Assembly (NCBI RefSeq): GCF_048771995.1
Contig: NC_133063.1
Location: forward strand, 63,595,514 to 63,659,513
Direction: 5' to 3'
DNA from: Taeniopygia guttata
Taxonomy: Eukaryota; Chordata; Aves; Passeriformes; Estrildidae
DNA length: 64,000 bases
Shown: positions 62,275-64,000 of the stretch, piece after piece
How the letters are laid out: every line of letters starts with the position of its first letter
How positions within the stretch are numbered: position 1 is the stretch's first letter
Program-made: the position numbers and the translations under genes
The notes under the pieces: model-generated
Told to the model about the DNA's origin: nothing
The model's database searches: none
What the model saw: only the letters and a program-made list of their open reading frames with translations

Positions 62275-63522
62275 TCGAGAAGGTGGTATATCTCTTCAGC
62301 TGAGTGGTACATGACCCTAGGAACAATCAGAACTTGGACACAGAAATCGACAGAGGCATTAAATTTGGCAAGGAACACACAAGGACTCACTCCGGATCGC
62401 TGGCAAACCCACATCCCAGATGTGGATGGGACCACCCACTTATTGGTTTTTCTGTTGGGCTTGACAACTTTAGTGCAGAAGTTGCCTTTCTGCTTTGCTA
62501 AAGTTGCATTGCCAAAACATCTGCCCTGTCCTGTGATTTGACTCAGGGTGATTCCTCTGCGGGGAGTGTCCCATCTGCACTGGTGGGGGGCACTGGCTGT
62601 GGAGTAACTGAAGAAGGTGTCTGAAGCAATGCCTTCGTAGAAAGGGGGTTTAACATCATAGCAAAGCTAACAGGGGTTAGTCAGGTTCGGTTTGGTTTCG
62701 TTTAGGGTTAGAAAGGTAGCTTCTAAACAGGTTGGCTACGTGGAACACGAAGGATGGGGTGTTCACTCTGGTGACCTCTTTGAACACCTTGTCACTTGAA
62801 AGATGTTGCATGACTCATCTAAATGGCTGGTGAGGGTAGTGGCCTGGGTCGGCTTGCCCCCCGGCCACAAGCCCCAACAGCAAAATCGCACAGAGACACT
62901 GTGCTTGGCTGGGTCTCACCGGTGTCTCACGGGTGTGGGACTCTCAGGTTTTGTCTGGCGGTTTGGTGGAATTTAATTTCCCACTGTTTACCTGAGATTT
63001 GCCTGTGCCTCTTTATTACTTTTGTATAACAGAAGTAATTTTCTTTCCTCTCTTATGTCCAATTTTTAAATCTCTGGACAGTTGCATTTCTCTTTAGTGT
63101 AACATAGGATTATACTGCTGTGATTGAAGGAAGCTACAACACAGTTGTACTGCCAACAGCTCAAAGATGGTAACCAACTTCAGACATTCAAAAACACATT
63201 CCTTCAAAAGCTTCCAGATTCTAATTCTAATGAAACCTTACAGCACTAAATGCAGCAGTTTGTTAATGTACCGGTTATTGCCAAAGAACATTGCTTTCTT
63301 TGGCTGTGTGCACAACCTGCTACTCTTTCCATCTTCTGAGCAATGAAGTCATGACATTTTCACCAAAGCGTCCACCAGAGTCTGGCCTGAGAAATTAAAT
63401 CCCTCTCACCCCAAGCAGGCTGTGTTTCTTTTTCCCTGCACAACACACACTGGCCACCAGAACTACAATCAGTACAGTCCAGCACAGAAGAGCAGACAGA
63501 CTATATTTAAATCAATCCAAAC
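62275..63522. other. Single-copy flank right of the array, no gene recognised
   Basis: Sequence unlike the array unit. A short minus-strand open frame runs across the junction (62169-62435), and a GT-rich stretch near 62675-62715 includes TTTAGGGTTAG. No similarity to a known family could be recognised by eye. Confidence 0.6.
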
Positions 63523-63528
63523 TTTATT
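63523..63528 (-). terminator. Poly(A) signal AATAAA of the RNF4-like gene
   Basis: AATAAA on the minus strand, 115 nt after the RNF4-like stop codon, in AT-rich sequence typical of a short 3' UTR. Confidence 0.7.
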
Positions 63529-63642
63529 TATAATTGAATCCAGCAAAAATGAAAGTTACACAGGATGAACTATATAAATAAAGAAACAAGTCTCTACACT
63601 GCCTATTGGCCAAGATCCATCTCAGTCTGTCCTGAGAAGCAC

Positions 63643-63792
63643 TCATAAATAAATGGGAAAATATACTGCTGCATTGAGTTTCACCCTGCAGGTTGGGCAT
63701 ATGTGAGCAACCCCAAGGGCAATAGGGAGGCATCTACTGCAGAAGACATGGCCACATAGGGTTGCCACAAGCTGTTGTCCATGTTTCATAAT
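63643..63792 (-). CDS. RNF4-like: RNF4-like RING finger, last coding exon
   Basis: RNF4 is a SUMO-targeted E3 ubiquitin ligase; its RING lies at the C-terminus. This exon begins right after a strong acceptor (TTTCTTTCCTCCAG, ending at 63793) and encodes 49 residues plus a stop, the same length as I recall for the last exon of human RNF4. It aligns without gaps: Gly5, Val9, Thr11, CGHVFC (13-18), C21-L22, CPTCR (32-36), Lys38, Asn40 and the end Tyr-x-Pro-Ile-Tyr (44-48). The second RING half, with its zinc ligands Cys13, His15, Cys18, Cys21, Cys32 and Cys35, is complete; the first CxxC pair should lie in the preceding exon, left of the gene's end and beyond 64000 here. Several linker residues differ (PIALGVAHI), so a paralogue rather than RNF4 itself is likely. 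No stop interrupts the exon. Confidence 0.85.
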   Translation of the reverse strand: MMKHGQQLVATLCGHVFCSRCLPIALGVAHICPTCRVKLNAAVYFPIYL

Positions 63793-63793
63793 C

Positions 63794-64000
63794 TGGAGGA
63801 AAGAAAACCACAATATTTCTTGGGAGGAAAGAATTTGATTTTGCTGCTCAACTGCACCAGGCTCTATTTAGAGCATCTAGAATTAGAATTACAAGGGACC
63901 CACAGATCTGCCAGTGCCATCTTGGCAAGGGCTTCTGCCTCTACATTCACCAAGAAGTGACTTGTGGAGCTTCACAGCAAGGGCTGTGCTTCCAGCCAGC
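63794..64000 (-). other. Intron of the RNF4-like gene (partial)
   Basis: Sequence before the acceptor at 63793. No CxxC-encoding RING exon was recognised up to the window edge, so the previous exon should lie beyond 64000. Confidence 0.5.

Noticed and set aside
62169-62435. Minus-strand frame of 88 codons crossing the array edge
   Set aside because: It joins unrelated flank to the gene fragment in a different frame from the ITPRIPL1-like reading; no family recognised. A chance frame.
62675-62715. Interstitial telomere repeat
   Set aside because: Only one TTAGGG with a partial neighbour is present among GT-rich sequence; not an array of telomere repeats.

Overview
The window is vertebrate nuclear DNA, most likely avian. 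The gene content supports this: an inositol 1,4,5-trisphosphate receptor-interacting protein-like 1 (ITPRIPL1-like) gene, a family strongly expanded in birds, and the last exon of an RNF4-like RING gene with a short 3' UTR. No bacterial operon, CRISPR array, tRNA or rRNA was seen. Species and chromosome cannot be told from the sequence.

Positions 1-62274 are one head-to-tail tandem array (macrosatellite). The unit is about 8.59 kb (8580-8604 bp). Seven units are complete (1, 8587, 17178, 25758, 34346, 42950 and 51540 are equivalent start points) and an eighth, 60128-62274, is cut off. The array runs off the left edge of the window. Copies differ by scattered substitutions, a few short indels and a variable (CAGCT)n tract. 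Shared variants do not follow neighbour order, which suggests unequal exchange or gene conversion.

Each unit carries, on the minus strand, an ITPRIPL1-like gene. Reading from its promoter: GC box, TATA-like box, short non-coding exon 1, an intron of about 259 bp with a GTGAGT donor, a strong-context ATG, and an open N-terminal frame of 215-217 codons (hydrophobic start, predicted coiled coil, one membrane segment, acidic tail). After that the frame is broken: an inserted or intronic stretch of about 169 bp, two shifts in the charged middle region, and loss of part of the Mab-21-like core. A full-length protein cannot be read in any copy, but the promoter and membrane-anchored N-terminus are open in all seven. 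Downstream in the unit are two strong inverted repeats, a diverged internal duplication with poly(A) signals, a possible solo LTR fossil, a hairpin present in only some copies, and the pentamer microsatellite.

The array ends abruptly at 62274/62275, inside the C-terminal part of the eighth gene copy. Beyond it lies single-copy sequence. The only gene recognised there is the terminal exon of an RNF4-like SUMO-targeted ubiquitin ligase on the minus strand (63643-63792) with its poly(A) signal at 63523-63528.
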